From Ypsolopha sequella (lineage: Eukaryota > Arthropoda > Insecta > Lepidoptera > Ypsolophidae), in the NCBI GenBank assembly GCA_934047225.1, contig OW203986.1, forward strand, positions 23,253,221 to 23,317,220: DNA of 64,000 nt. The letters run 5' to 3'. Made by a program: the position numbers and the translations under genes. This document shows positions 1 to 12,307 of the stretch, piece after piece (positions within the stretch are counted from its first letter, which is position 1; each line of letters opens with the position of its first letter). The notes under the pieces were generated by a model. That model saw nothing but the letters and a program-made list of their open reading frames with translations. It was not told where the DNA came from and searched no databases.

Positions 1-263
1 CGGTCAGCAAACTGATCAGACTACTAAAGTTGTTAAAATGATTAACTTTAAGTGCACTTAAGGCGTCCATCTATCACTGTGTTCAGATGAGCACTGATTC
101 CAAACGTGTGAGCTTCACCCATTTAAAAGTGGAAACATGTTGGTGCTGTCATAGTATAAGGGCTTATCTTTACTTTTGAAATCTTTGGTTATTATTACAC
201 AATACACGTGCAAAATAGTAAATAAAATTTTATGAGGATTCAAAAAGAGGAAACCCACTTTAA

Positions 264-730
264 GGGCCTTACTATTGCCAAATGGGTACTTTCTAAAGCC
301 TACTCCTCGTTTTTGGCGAAACCAAAAATAATAAAAAACTGTATTATGAATAATCAACTCTTAGACAACATGTACAACATTTTTCTTTTTCATACCACCA
401 AAACTTCTACATGAAATATTTTTTTAACTGTATGGTGTTTTTTGGCTTGAATTTCCTACTGCTCCCTAAGTGGCTTAGGCGATTGAATTCATTTATGCTT
501 TGATAAATAGATAACCTTGATATCTATAAACATAACATTACATTATTCAATCGAACAATCATGTCCTAGTGAAAAGTATAATTTACTCCTATTTCGCCCT
601 ATCAAGGACGCAGCGAGCGTCGTAACAGCCACTATGCAATGCGCGCTGGTATGAACGTTATTTCAATGTCGTTTCCGTTGATATTCGTATCGACAAATAT
701 CGAGCTGCTTATTTGGCGATGGTAATCGCC
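264..730 (-). mobile_element. TTAA-flanked MITE (piggyBac type), copy 1
   Basis: Flanked by TTAA at 260-263 and 731-734. Same family as 15222-15686 and 15691-16105 in opposite orientation. Ends read GGCGATTACCATCGCCAAAT and the inverted GGGCCTTACTATTGCC. No coding capacity. Confidence 0.65.
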
Positions 731-761
731 TTAAACACGACAGGCCGAAAAAATAACGGTG

Positions 762-882
762 TTGTACAGTGGAGACCGCATCAAGTAAGACACATTGGAC
801 TTTGTACCTATCTTATATTCTTCTCTGTAGGGGCTAATGTCGTACTGCAAGTGTATAGCTTGATGTGGTCTCCACTGTACAA
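762..882. mobile_element. Short MITE, 24-bp inverted ends
   Basis: TTGTACAGTGGAGACCGCAT at the left and, inverted, TTGTACAGTGGAGACCACAT at the right; one mismatch in 24 bp. Lies right after the TTAA-type MITE. Confidence 0.6.
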
Positions 883-960
883 GGGAGAAACGATACATTT
901 CATGTCGCTTACTTGCACAGCGCCATTCCTTTTCCAAACTGTAATTTTTACTCCAGTAAT

Positions 961-1656
961 AAAAAACCGACCAATTGCAAGTCAGACTCGCGTACCTAGG
1001 GTTCCGTATTGTGGATGATAAATTTAATTTTGTCATTTTTTTTTTCGTGAATTTCTCAACCGCTTTATTTTTCCTGTAATCTTTACGTAATTACCATTAA
1101 CCAAGCAAAATTATTTACAATCAGAATTTTAAGTCCTACAATTTGATATCCATATTGTAATTTTATAAGAAAAAAAAAATTACTTCTTTTTTCATATTTC
1201 TCGTTTTGTGCTCAACTATTTTTTTAATCGCTATAGTTGTCCTGTAATTGGCCAGTTACGATCTATAATCGACATTTCTTTTTTTTTTTGGCCTACCAGT
1301 TTCGGAGATAAGGGGGCATACATATTTTTGTGGCTTTTAAAGATTTCTTGAAACCAGTGCCAGTAAATATAGTAAAACCATATATTTTTACAATTGACTT
1401 TTAATATCTACAATTTGATACCCATATTGTATTTTTAGGATATTTTTTTATTTTTCTCACTTTTGTTTGGAAATATTTTGAACAATTTCAAATCTTTCAT
1501 TTTTTTTACACCGTGATATATAGGCAAAATAATGCTATTTTTGTGCTAAACTTATCTTTAACGGTGCTAAAGTTATGAGGCTGTGACAGACGGACAACGG
1601 AGTCTCACCAGAAAGGTTCCTTTTGTACCTTTTAGGTACTACGGAACCCTAAAAAA
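961..1656 (-). repeat. TTCCGTA...GGCCGG dispersed repeat, long form
   Basis: Starts with the inverse of the GGTCGGTTTTTT end and finishes AGGTACTACGGAACCCT. Matches 10811-11565 in reverse over about 700 bp. Confidence 0.7.
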
Positions 1657-1952
1657 CGAGTTTAAGTACATTAAATACTTACCCGTATCTGGGTTAATCT
1701 GAATTGTAATGCGATTTGGATAATTTCATTACAAAGATTCCGTTAAAAAAGAGAACAAGTTTAAAACGCTACATGTAATTTGATATTTGTATCCTTACAA
1801 CCTCCATCATTTTACGCAAAAGCTAAAAGAAAGGTTTGAAAGTCAATAGAAAAGAAAAAGTTAGCAAGTGGAACGAAGATAACCTATTTATACACATATC
1901 AGCTTATATTATTATGATTATGGATTTAATATTCGGCATATGCACCGGTATG

Positions 1953-2207
1953 CGTTAACTTTTATTAATATAACCTAATTCATACTTCAGACTCAGTAAC
2001 TAATCAGCCAAGGTTCAATACGATTTCTGTGAAAAACGCAAAATAAAATGTAAGTTTCCCGTACTAATTGACTCGGGATTCTTCTTAAACAAGAATAGGG
2101 TCACAAATTATATTTTTCGTATTTTGCAAAAAGGGTAGTTGAACCTTGATCCTGACCACATACTGAATCTCCAGTGTGAGTTTGGCTTTATCAATAAAAG
2201 TTACCTT
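1953..2207. mobile_element. Degraded hairpin MITE
   Basis: GTTAACTTTTATTAATATAA at the left pairs with TTTATCAATAAAAGTTACC at the right. The next block (CATACTTCAGACTCAGTAA) pairs with TTACTGA-type inverse sequence near 2165. Belongs to the family with ATTCATACTGGAG..-type subterminal sequence. Confidence 0.5.
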
Positions 2208-2596
2208 TAATAAATAATATTAATAAATAAATATGTGTTTGTAACAACTATTCTTTTGTTTTATGAAGAATCCCTGGTCAATCTGAGTGGATAGAAAGGG
2301 CACAGAGGCATGGCCACAACCAGGGCAAATGAGGCCAAAACTGGTGATTTAGCACCTTTTTTACAAAAATATTAATAACATAATATCTACTTAATTGCAC
2401 ACCCGACTAACACCTAAATAATTAATCCATAACTTACGAAATGCAGTTTTTAAAAAATTATAAACCCAATGTTGCCATTTGCGTTGAATTTTTAAAAACC
2501 CAAAAATCGTTATGGTGGCCAAATCGGGTCACCTGCCCTAGAATTGGGCATATCATGATCTTTGCCTGGGCAGATCATATTTCTGTGAAAACTTGG

Positions 2597-2740
2597 AGGG
2601 TCGTCTCGCTCCGCCCCGCTTCGCTCGGCTCCCTAAACTTATTTACATGTAAACCTATCACGCTCCTCCTCGCTCTGGTCGTCGTCGTCGCACCTATTTT
2701 TGAGTTTTGGTGAAAGATTTTCGATTTCATACTTTACGAT
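2597..2740 (+). repeat. Partial copy of the 31893-32450 repeat
   Basis: CTCGCTCCGCCCCGCTTCGC through ATTTTCGATTTCATACTTTA corresponds to the first 140 bp of the family. Confidence 0.6.
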
Positions 2741-3211
2741 CTGCCTAAATCGACGACATCCCCACGACATATACATTAATTGCATATTTTTCAAATAATG
2801 GGTACAAATTATTCCAACCGTAAAGACCAAAGTATGAACTACTTATATGGCCAATGTTACCTGACCTATGACATAGTTTGACGCAGGTACATATTAAACA
2901 GAAATTTCGAGTAACAACTAGGCTAACCGGTTTAATTTCATATTGACGTCAAGTCAAAGTGAGGAGTGGAAAAGTTTATACAAGTAACTAAAAAACAAAG
3001 ATAAGTGTATGTAGGTACATATAGCTAAATGAGGTAGAGCTGATGGAGCTTGCTTGACTTTTCATGTCATTTCTTTATTTCACAAGCAATATACATCGCA
3101 TTTGATATTTTTTTACTATGGTGGTATGTACCACCTTCTTGCGCGTGAATCTGCACAACCAGGTGGCCCACCATGCCTGGGACTGATTGATGGCCATCGC
3201 CAATTCGGTTA

Positions 3212-3656
3212 TATTAAATTATGCTAAGGTGTGTTAATTCGAAAACCATTTCGAGATTTAGGTATAATAAGCCGTATTTTAGAACTTTTGGTCTAAAAAA
3301 CTTCATGATGATGAATATTTTTACGAAAAATCTGCAACTTCTATGTGCCTTCTTTAGAAATGTGTTCTTTGCTATCAAGATAAGTTTATAATAATTTGCT
3401 TCGGACCGATTTGACAGCTGGATGACAGATGAGTAGATAGACAGAGACAGAGCTTTTTTTTTATAAGCAATCACACATTACAATCAGTATAATGTGTAAA
3501 ATTCTCAAGTGACGACGTATCCGACAATTCTTTAAAAAAATCATAAAAAATAATGGTTAGTTTTTATACCAAAATAATGAAAACAACGTCCTAAAATGAC
3601 TTATGTACTATGTTTTTTTTTTTCAATATATTTTAGAAATTAAGCTATGGGAATTG
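3212..3656 (+). repeat. Dispersed repeat, copy of the LINE 3' UTR at 42250-42731
   Basis: Closely matches 42250-42731 in the same orientation, from TTAAATTATG...GGTGTGTTAATTCG to AAATTAAGCTATG. The other copy has an extra stretch of about 30 bp around 42395. Read as a 5'-truncated LINE fragment. Confidence 0.65.
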
Positions 3657-4222
3657 CCGGCCCTAATATAAAACAGACGGAATGGCATCAGCATCACTAG
3701 TGCAAGGGTTTCGGCACCACCCTTGGAAAGGCCTATGTCTAGCAGTGGACAAACCAGGATGGCTGTAGATATCATGAACAAGTCTGGAAGCACAAAGTGG
3801 ATTCTCAAAACCTTTAACCGATAAAACTTCCTTCATTAGAAGGTTGAATGGTTTGAATTAATTCCATTGAATAAAACATGTCTATATTGCGAACTTTTTT
3901 CCACTTACAATTAACTGCCTGTCCAGCCAACCATTTGTATATAAAATGAGAAAAAACCTTCGTAGAAATTTACATAATCGTAGTGTGACATGGAATAAGC
4001 TCGCTTTCAAAATACCTGACCGTCTTTTTTCACCATAATTATGCCTCAGTACAAACTCTCACCCTACCACCTAATAAAATGGGTTTAGTCCGAAAAATAT
4101 TACCCTGTAAAATCTATATGAAGCTAGCAGGCGATATAAATTCGTCGGTAGGATATCCTCTCTGAATCAGTCGCCGTGCGGGGTGTGCGGTAAAAATGTT
4201 CCACTACGTATTATATCTAACA

Positions 4223-4584
4223 TTATAGTGATGTGAATTTATAAATACATCGGTTTATTTAACCAATTTGTTTCGTAGCGTTTTCATTGGATCGTTCGTT
4301 ATTTATTTATTTATTTATTAATACACATGAATACATTACAGACACAAGTCCAATGCGTATACATGGAAAACAAAAAGAAATTTTAATACACTAAAAATCA
4401 AAATATACATACACTTAGAATAAAAAATGGTTATGAGTAATAAATTAATAACGTTATGTATGAGTAATTATTATGAGTCAATGAAATAGTGACATATTAT
4501 TAAAACGGTGTTATAAACTTATAACTTATAACGTTATAAATTGGTTAATTAAACCGAGGTATTTATAAATTTACATCACTATAA
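4223..4584. mobile_element. MITE with inverted ends of about 45 bp
   Basis: TTATAGTGATGTGAATTTAT at the left and, inverted, TTATAGTGATGTAAATTTAT at the right, continuing through CGGTTTA..AACCAATTT. The middle contains (TTTA)n and an AT-rich insert. Confidence 0.65.
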
Positions 4585-4745
4585 TAATATGATCTTACGC
4601 AGGTGTGCCTAGTATTATCTATTACAAATAAGAGCATCTGATAATACATCAGATAAATAATTTTATTTTTTATATTGGCTATTCCTATAATCCCAGAAAA
4701 GTTAAGTTGTGCACTTTGTACCGAGCGACTGACGTTTGACCTTAA

Positions 4746-5158
4746 GGCGATATGCGAAAAAAATACTGGTGTTTCTTTTCTGTGTATTTCATGAAATACT
4801 CGGAAAATTTCAATACATTTCTGGTATATGCATTTTGACTATATAATCTAGGGTTTTGAGATTGGAAAATACGTTTGGATAAATTTTCCTCGATAGAAAT
4901 AATTGTTGAAATGAGGTCTTCAAACACACTTTTTCTCCTCGTTTGACGAATAGGAACCATATACAGAACTCAAACATATTTTATTAGGTGTGTTTTAACA
5001 ATATCTAGAGATTTGATGTTTGAAATTTTGCTAGCTATTTTAGTTTATTTATAAAAATTATAAACTAACATTTTTCGCTTTCGCCCTGAATCCGCCCCTC
5101 TCGCACTGAGCGTGTTTTCGCTTGGAGTGACAGTGACAAAAATAAAATTCGCATAGCC
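4746..5158 (+). mobile_element. TTAA-type MITE, second family, degraded right end
   Basis: TTAA at 4742-4745, then GGCGATATGCGAAAAAAA. The interior matches 8526-8939 (TAAATTTTCCTCGATAGAA, CTCGCACTGAG), and the right end ATTCGCATAGCC has lost its TTAA. Confidence 0.55.
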
Positions 5159-5346
5159 TCCCTTTACATGAATATTGCCTCGTTTAAAAGAGAGAAATAC
5201 AGACGTTATCGTTCATGTAAAGAATACAAAGTTTATACACTTTTCTATAAATAAACAGTTACCGTTTCATGGAAAACAGTTTTTACCTGAAAACATTTCA
5301 CAAATTCGGCGCTTTTTAAATATGTCGCCATCTTGCGCCTCTTTTT

Positions 5347-5387
5347 AACCGACTTCAAAAAGGAGGCGGTTCTCAATTCGACTGTAT

Positions 5388-5435
<48 letters not shown>

Positions 5436-6010
5436 GCGTTGTTACTCCATAACTCCGTCATTTCTGAACCGATTTGAACAATTCTTTTTTTGTTTGAAAG
5501 AGTGTACTTCCAGGTAGGTCCCATTTTAGGTTTGGTCATGATCTGATGAAGGTCTTCAGAGATAGGCAGTGGAACTCCTCAGAAAATGACAGCATACCTC
5601 TCGAAATTAAGGTAATCGCTTTGTACCTGTGTGCTGATTACAAGGTATTACTTGAAAATCATCATTCTTCCACCTGACCTTCGATCCTGGCTTCATCACC
5701 ATATTCACCATAGAACTCCTCAACGGATCAGAGCACATAACTCGAGATTGCGGCAATCACTGCGTTAGGGTGCTAATTCAAGGGTATTGCTTGGAGATTA
5801 CCAGAATACCCACCTGACCTTCGATCCTGGCTTCATCACCATAGAACTCCTCAACGGATGACAGCACATAACTTTGGATTGCGGCAATCAGTTTGTGTTA
5901 TGGTGCTCATTGCAGGGCATTGCTTGAAAATTGCCAGTGTACCCACCTGACCTTCGATCTTGGCTTCATCACCGTAGAACTCTTTAACGAATGACAGCAC
6001 ATAACTCGAG
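5347..6010 (+). repeat. ACCGACTTC-type repeat with poly(T) and internal tandem units
   Basis: Starts AACCGACTTCAAAAAGGAGG, followed by a 46-T run (5389-5434) and TAACTCCGTCATTTCTGAAC. From about 5540 there are three clear 131-140-bp tandem units plus a degenerate first one, each with CACCTGACCTTCGATC.TGG and AACTCCTCAACGGATGACAG. Confidence 0.7.
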
Positions 6011-6130
6011 ATTGATAGCAGGAAGCTACTCAAACATAGCTACTTATACTCACTTGAACTATTAAAACCACGTTTGCAAGAACTACCCATATTTCACAAT
6101 TTAACCCAGCAACACTAAAAAATGTGAAAT

Positions 6131-6486
6131 AAAATAAACTTTTAACAAAAAAATAGCAACCGACTTCAATAGTAACAGCATTTATTCACTAAAAAGTTAA
6201 TAATAATTCTATAAAGACCGATGGTACCGAAGCAACACTTTTGCCGACTTCTTTCTTCCTGAAACATTATGTTATCTAGAAGTCGGCGTATTTCCTACGA
6301 TATAGCAACATAAAAACCAATATAAGAACGCCGACTTCTAGATAACATAACGTTTCAGGAAGAAAGAAGTCGGCAAAAGTGTTGCTTCGGTACCATCGGT
6401 CTTTATAGAATTATTATTAACTTTTTAGTGAATAAATGCTGTTACTATTGAAGTCGGTTGCTATTTTTTTGTTAAAAGTTTATTTT
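6131..6486. repeat. Long near-perfect inverted repeat (158-bp arms, 40-bp loop)
   Basis: Arms 6131-6288 and 6329-6486 are colinear without indels and differ at very few positions (ACATTATG against the inverse of CATAACGT is the visible one). Inner ends are GAAGTCGGCG/CGCCGACTTC, and each arm contains AACCGACTTCAATAG, linking it to the repeat that starts at 5347. Confidence 0.85.
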
Positions 6487-6769
6487 TTGAGAGAGGGCGT
6501 CGGAGTGCGATGTGGGGGGAAGGGAAACATATTTAAACCCTGAGGGGTTTTTCTTCTTCTTCTTCTAAATTCTTTATTGCACAAAACACAGTTTAATGTA
6601 CAATAGGTGGACTTAATGCTAGAAGGTTTTTGTGATCCATTTACTAAATTAATGTATACTATTTTGTTGTTGAACAAATAAATAAAAAAAAAAGATATTT
6701 GCAAGGTTTAATTGAGAGCAAAGCCATCAGGACGTTAATATGGCAGCTGAGCGGAATGGCCCACCTTAA

Positions 6770-7153
6770 GGCGGTAACAGAGGATCTCGGTCCAAAACGC
6801 ATATTTTATTATTGTTTGCCAAATTTCGAATAAAAGGTATGCAATAAATGCGTTTTATGGCGATTTGCGCAAATTGCTGATCAATAATTATGTGTTCACA
6901 AGCAACTGATGTCATTTTATGCATTACATTATGATTGCATTACATAACAACAGTAAACACGCTTTAAAGTTTGTAAATGTAGTGCAATTAAAATGTAGTA
7001 TATAAAATGACATAATTTATTTTTAAACACCTAATTATTACTAAGCAATTTGCGCAAATCGTCATAAAACGCATTAACTACAAACCTTTTTTTCAAAAAT
7101 TTGGCAAACAATAATAAAATGTGCATTTAGGACCGAGATCCTCTGTTACCACC
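6770..7153. mobile_element. TTAA-flanked MITE with long inverted ends, third family
   Basis: TTAA at 6766-6769 and 7154-7157. Inverted ends of about 60 bp with few mismatches start GGCGGTAACAGAGGATCTCG (left) and GGTGGTAACAGAGGATCTCG (right), and weaker pairing continues inward (TTGCGCAAAT on both sides). Confidence 0.75.
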
Positions 7154-7159
7154 TTAAGG

Positions 7160-8521
7160 ATGTCAAACAGTGCTTTTACAGGTTTTCTGGGTTGTCATAA
7201 AAAAAATAACCTAACCAACCGGCTCTCGTCTGCGCTGAAGGATTTCTGATGGCAAATTTAGTGTGCAAAATAATATTTATGATGTGCAAATAAAAATATC
7301 CCGAAAACCATCCCGATCCCCGTTCATTAGGTTCGTCAATTTCCAACAATGACAGCAGGATAGCGTATACAATTTGAAGGCGTGTGATATAGATGGCAAT
7401 AGAACCCGTATCGCGATCCCCAGTTTATGAACGCGGCGCCCGTGAGCACTATCAGTTTATCGTAACATCAAAACAAACAGCAGTTAGATAAAGCAAGTGT
7501 AGAGTCCGACCAAACGGAGCGGCTATTGTGGCATTACTTTTCACTCGCAATATCAGATGTTCCACTTTTTTATAGTATAATAAATGCCCTCGAATGTAAA
7601 GTGGAGTGCCTAAGCCTCGTCAAATAAAAACTATGAAATATATTAATGCTCAGTTTTCCATTAAAAAATACATAATTTTAGTACATATTTGCGGATATCC
7701 GCAGAGAATCTTTTTTAGAATCAACAGAAATCTGCCGTAGCGGTGTTTCCACACATGCCAGAATAGCCATCCTGGCGTGCGAGAGGCAAATTTATATAAT
7801 AACCATGACATAAATAAATTTCTATGTTTGAACACTTGGCGATTTATCCATCGCCAATAGAGCAATCATGGTTAGAGCAATCGCCCGGTAAGCGAGAGGT
7901 TTCTATACTGCAATGGTATAATGTTATCCTGTAGTATTGCGATCTCAGGCAGAACAAGGAAAGCGGGGTCTCAAGTTAACGTAGTCATATTGTATTTTAC
8001 GTGCGCGTGCGCAGCGAGGCTAGGTCAGGTGTCGCAATTGACGAGTCAACGAGGACTATGCTCGTCCTTATTCAAAGGCCGAATCCTCCATTCGTGAGGA
8101 CCCTGACTACGTGGATTACCTGTACATTGTTTTTATACGTAAGTACAAGAGCGTCTTCAAATCAGAGGATTTCTTAAATTACGTTTTCTATTATTAGGAA
8201 TAATATTCGAATAATGGATTTTTTTTTGGTATTCGAATATGCAACTTTATTTCGGGTATTATTCGAATACTATTCGAATACACAGGTCAACTCATGGTTA
8301 GCTGGTAGATAATACTAAATAGTATTAAAGTCGCCTATGTACGAAATTTTTATCTTGTGCAATAAAGAAATTTATTGTTATTATTATTAACTCAAGGTCG
8401 TTGGTGAGTACCTGCCCCTTAAGAGGATAAGGGCTGTCCATGGATATATTACGTCATTTGAAATTACGTCTGGTCTGCGGATGACGGTAATATCATGAGA
8501 AAGAATTAAGAAAACTATTAT
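7160..8521. other. No gene; mostly unique AT-rich sequence
   Basis: No coding frame worth reporting. 7740-7852 resembles an outer tip of the 23.5-25.3 kb palindrome (GGCGATTTATCC). 8190-8280 is rich in ATTCGAATA words. Confidence 0.5.
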
Positions 8522-8525
8522 TTAA

Positions 8526-8939
8526 GGCGATACCAAAAAAAAGGGTTTTTTTAGAATCCATTTACTTCACTATAACGTCATCTACGTATTTTATTTTTGG
8601 GTAAATGTTAATGAGTATTTGATTGATATTCTCACTGAAGGAAAACGCGATTGGATGAAATTTTCTCGATAGAATTTAATTCCGAAAAGATCTCTAAATT
8701 GTTTTATTTTTTCCTGTAATTCTGAAATACTAACTAATTTAATTGTGAAATTGCATTCAAAATGTGGATATTATGTATTTGTAAAGTCTCCTTGAAAATA
8801 TTTTTGACAAAATAGCTCAGGACATTTTATATTAATAAAAAAACGACCTTTTGCTACTTTTCCACGAATCCGTCCCACTCGCACTGAGGGTTTTTTCGCA
8901 TATGAAGTAACAGGGACGCTAAAACTTTTACGTATCGCC
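8526..8939 (+). mobile_element. TTAA-flanked MITE, second family, intact ends
   Basis: TTAA at 8522-8525 and 8940-8943. Terminal inverted repeat GGCGATAC...GTATCGCC. Interior shared with 4746-5158. Confidence 0.65.
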
Positions 8940-9439
8940 TTAAATAACAGTATTGATTTTTTAATACAAATTAACGCAAATAAAGAAGTTTTGTAAGAGA
9001 ATGGGGTCATTGGATAATGACGATAGAATGATGGTATGGGGGGCTGAAAATCGGCGAAATAGGCGAAGTAATATATGGACGGCCCCACAGGTCACCGTTT
9101 GCGTCAATCACTGTTATTCCATTTCGGACGGATTCCTGATAAAATAGCAAACTGTCCGTTTCCTTCAATAATTTTATTATTGTAAAAAAACTATTGCTTG
9201 TATGAAATATTGTTAGTTTTAGAGTTTAATAAAGTTTATACAGGTAAAAAATTTGAAGGTGGTAGGCTGATGCCGGGTTCAACTGTGAAGGTACCAACAT
9301 CTAACTCGCAAACCCCCAAAAAGTATTCGAGGGAGAACAAACCAGTGCCGGAGTTTACCGCCACCGATTGATGGCGGTATATATGTGGCAGGCAAACAAC
9401 CGGCGCGTCGCGTCGTCGTCAGTTTCTAAACGCTCGCTG

Positions 9440-9620
9440 TTTTGCAATTTGCCGTTTGGCAAATTTTTTTATTGCAAATATTTTGAAATTCTTATTTACA
9501 GAAACCAATGGAAACTTTGCGATGGCAACATACACAATACATAGGTAATAATGTTTTGTTGAATAACTATTGGGTGAATTTTGAAGTAGAGCTCAGAAAA
9601 AGGCGGGTTTTCTCTTAAGC
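9440..9620 (+). repeat. Dispersed repeat fragment, inverse partner at 20345-20510
   Basis: CAATGGAAACTTTGCGATGG and AATGTTTTGTTGAATAACTA have inverted counterparts at 20390-20455. Both copies sit near AAAGGCGGGTTTT. Confidence 0.45.
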
Positions 9621-9759
9621 ATAGAGGAGATTGTTTTCTCTATGGGTATTAGAGACATTTTTCAGTTTATTATTTGTGAAATGCAAAAATGCATAAAACT
9701 AAAATTTTGCAAGTAACAAGAAAATGGGGACCCAACTCTTTCACCGAACTAGTACACAA

Positions 9760-9935
9760 TCACTACATAGTATAAAACAAAGTCGCTTACCGATGTCTGT
9801 CTCTCCCTATGTACGCTTAGATCTTTAAAACTACGCAACGGAGTTGGATGCGGTTTTTTTTAATAGATAGAGTGTTTCAAGAGGAAGGTTTATATATATA
9901 ATACATGCCCGTGCAAAGTCGGGGCGGGTCGCTAG
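9760..9935 (+). mobile_element. Small non-autonomous Helitron
   Basis: Starts TCACTACATAGTATAAAAC after an A, and ends ...GGGGCGGGTCGCTAG before a T, so it sits between A and T as Helitrons do. A GC-rich stem (GCCCGTGC..GGGGCGGG) lies just before the CTAG end. The interior (CTGTCTCTCC..., GATCTTTAAAACTACGCAAC, GTTTCAAGAGGAAGGTTTAT) is a type common in Lepidoptera. Confidence 0.65.
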
Positions 9936-10220
9936 TTCTTTATAATATTATATCTATTTAAATCTAATTCACACCTCTTTTGACCCTTTTTGTTATGTAA
10001 ATACGTACGTACCTGCTTATATATTATTAGCTTTGTTTTGAAATGCGAACAGAATTGGACTTTGTCCGAAGAAGACATGTCGGATTGTGAACTCAAATGC
10101 TATTGAATAACCACCTGTTGATGTTTTAGTGTTCCTTACTAAAAAGTACAGTTCGTTGTACCTACAGTTGTAAGTTAACAAACAAACTACCCTGATTTCC
10201 TTCTAATAATTTTAGTATAT

Positions 10221-10600
10221 GTATTCATCATCCATCCATCCATCAGCCTAGTTCGTCCACTGCTGGACATAAGCCTTTCCAGGACTTTGCCACTCCCGGC
10301 GGTCATCCTGGAAGAATTGCCCATACTCACACACGCTGGGCAGGCGGGTTGGTGAGCGTGGTGCCGGAACCTTCGCACCAGTGACGCCGCTGCCCGTCAC
10401 CAGTCTGTTCCATATAAGGCCCAGCTATTAGGGATGGATATACCGCCATTCATCGGTCCCAGGCATGGTGGGCCTCCTGGTTTTTTGCCTGTGAGCTGTC
10501 CTCTTACTCTCTCCCGAATTACTTCGAGGGGGTCTCCAAGTAAGATGGTGGTACCTCCACAGTCGAGCCCGGCATCAGTTCTACCAACTTGTATATACAT
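10221..10600 (-). mobile_element. 5'-truncated retroelement (RTE-like) 3' end
   Basis: On the minus strand it ends in ...TATGTCCAGCAGTGGACGAAC, a GATGGATGGATG tail, and is near-identical to 44921-45290. The body carries a decayed coding-like frame (PCLGPMNGGISIPNS). In my experience lepidopteran RTE-type LINEs end this way, but the family name is tentative. Confidence 0.6.
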
Positions 10601-10810
10601 GGGTATTCGTAATTATATACTATACATAATTATTTTGTTTTGTAATAATATTTATTATTTTTATATATTTTTTTTTATAAGTATTTATTTATTCAATTGG
10701 ATATGTATTACAGATAATTTATGTATTAGTATTTAATTGTTATTATTTTTTTAACTCATGGGTTTTAAACAGTTTTTTGTCTTTGTGTGCACTTACGAAA
10801 TACTCTATTT

Positions 10811-11565
10811 TTAGAATTCCGTAGTACCTAAAAGGTACAAAAGGAACTTTATGGTGAGACTCCGTTGTCCGTCCGTCCGTCCGTCCGTATGTCACAGCCT
10901 CATAACTTTAGCACCGTTAAAGATAAAGACATGAAATTTCGCACAAAAATAGCATTAACTTGCCCACATATCACGGTGTAAAATAAAATATGAAAAATTT
11001 GAAATTGTTCAAAATATTTCCAAAACAAAAAATATTTTCCTAAAAATACAATATGGGTATCAAATTGTAGGTATTAAAAAGTTTATTGTATAAATATATA
11101 CTTTTACAATATTTACTGGCACTGAATTCGAGAAACTGGTAAACCAAAAAATAACTGGCCAATTACAGGAAAACTATAACGATTTAAAAAAGTTGAGTAC
11201 AAATGAGAATTATAAAAAAAGAAGTAAAATAAATAAAAAATATTTTATAAATATACAATATGGCTATCAAATTGTAAGTAATAAAAAGTTGATCGAAAAA
11301 AAATTTATACTTTGGCTATATTTAATTGCATCTATTTCACGAAATCCTTGAAACACCATACAAAAATTTATGTCCCCACCCCTTATCTCCAAAACTGGTG
11401 GACCGAAAAATATGAAAAAGATCATGGTAATATATGTTTACGTAAAGATTACAGGAAAAATAAAGCGGTTGAGAAATTCACGAAAATAATTACAAAATTA
11501 AATTTATCATCTACAATACGGAACCCTAGGTCCGCGAGTCTGACTGGCACTTGGCCGGTTTTTAT
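10811..11565 (+). repeat. TTCCGTA...GGCCGG dispersed repeat, long form
   Basis: From AATTCCGTAGTACCTAAAAG, through (CCGT)n and repeated blocks containing ATATGGGTATCAAATTGTA, to CACTTGGCCGGTTTTT. Full-length relative of 961-1656. Confidence 0.7.
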
Positions 11566-11698
11566 TTAATCGATTCTATCACCAAGGGTCTGCTGGTAGA
11601 AATAGTACCAAACATTACATTACGTATATGTTTGGTATACTTATAAAACATAAACTACAGTTGTGGGTAAGGTCAACAAAAAGTTAAGTAACCAGACC

Positions 11699-11863
11699 AG
11701 CACTCGTAGCACAGTGTTTAATCGCGCGCGACGCCGGTTAGTTGAATCACAAGTGCGAGGAGCGTGACATGATGTTTTTGCGATTAAACAGTACGTCACG
11801 CTCCTTGCACTTGTGATTCAACTAGTAGCGTCGCGCGCCATTAAACACTATGCTACCAGTGCT
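11699..11863. mobile_element. Hairpin MITE
   Basis: 165-bp near-perfect palindrome: AGCACTCGTAGCACAGTGTT on the left and AACACTATGCTACCAGTGCT on the right, with GTTGAATCACAAGTGC inside each arm. Same family as 30499-30650. Confidence 0.75.
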
Positions 11864-12046
11864 AGTGCACACTTTAATAGATGAATGTCTTAAGGTTGGA
11901 TCAAATGGATTACACTGGGCTGGGTTACTTCTCTTTTGGTTACTGTACCTACATTTACACTCGCCTGTCTCCGAGACCGATCAGCAGCGCCGATCACTAT
12001 CTGCTACGATCCTGACGCACCTCTAGTTGACGGTTGTTTTCGACGT

Positions 12047-12307
12047 GGATGAAAACAAACACTTGTACTGTTTCATAATTTAATTTACAGCAAAATTAAC
12101 CCCTACTGGTTTCGCCTTATCGGCATTCTCAAGGGAATAACGTAATAATTTAAAATCATATTATTGATTATTTGATTATCATATTATTGATCATATTAAA
12201 ATCATATTATAAATTATTATGTTATTCACTTGAGAATGCCGATAAGGCGAAACTAGTTGGGGTTAATTTTGCTGTAAATTAAATTGTAAAGTGTTTGTTT
12301 TCATCCA
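12047..12307. mobile_element. Hairpin MITE
   Basis: Arms of about 110 bp: GGATGAAAACAAACACTT...CGCCTTATCGGCATTCTCAA and its inverse, with an AT-rich loop. Confidence 0.75.
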
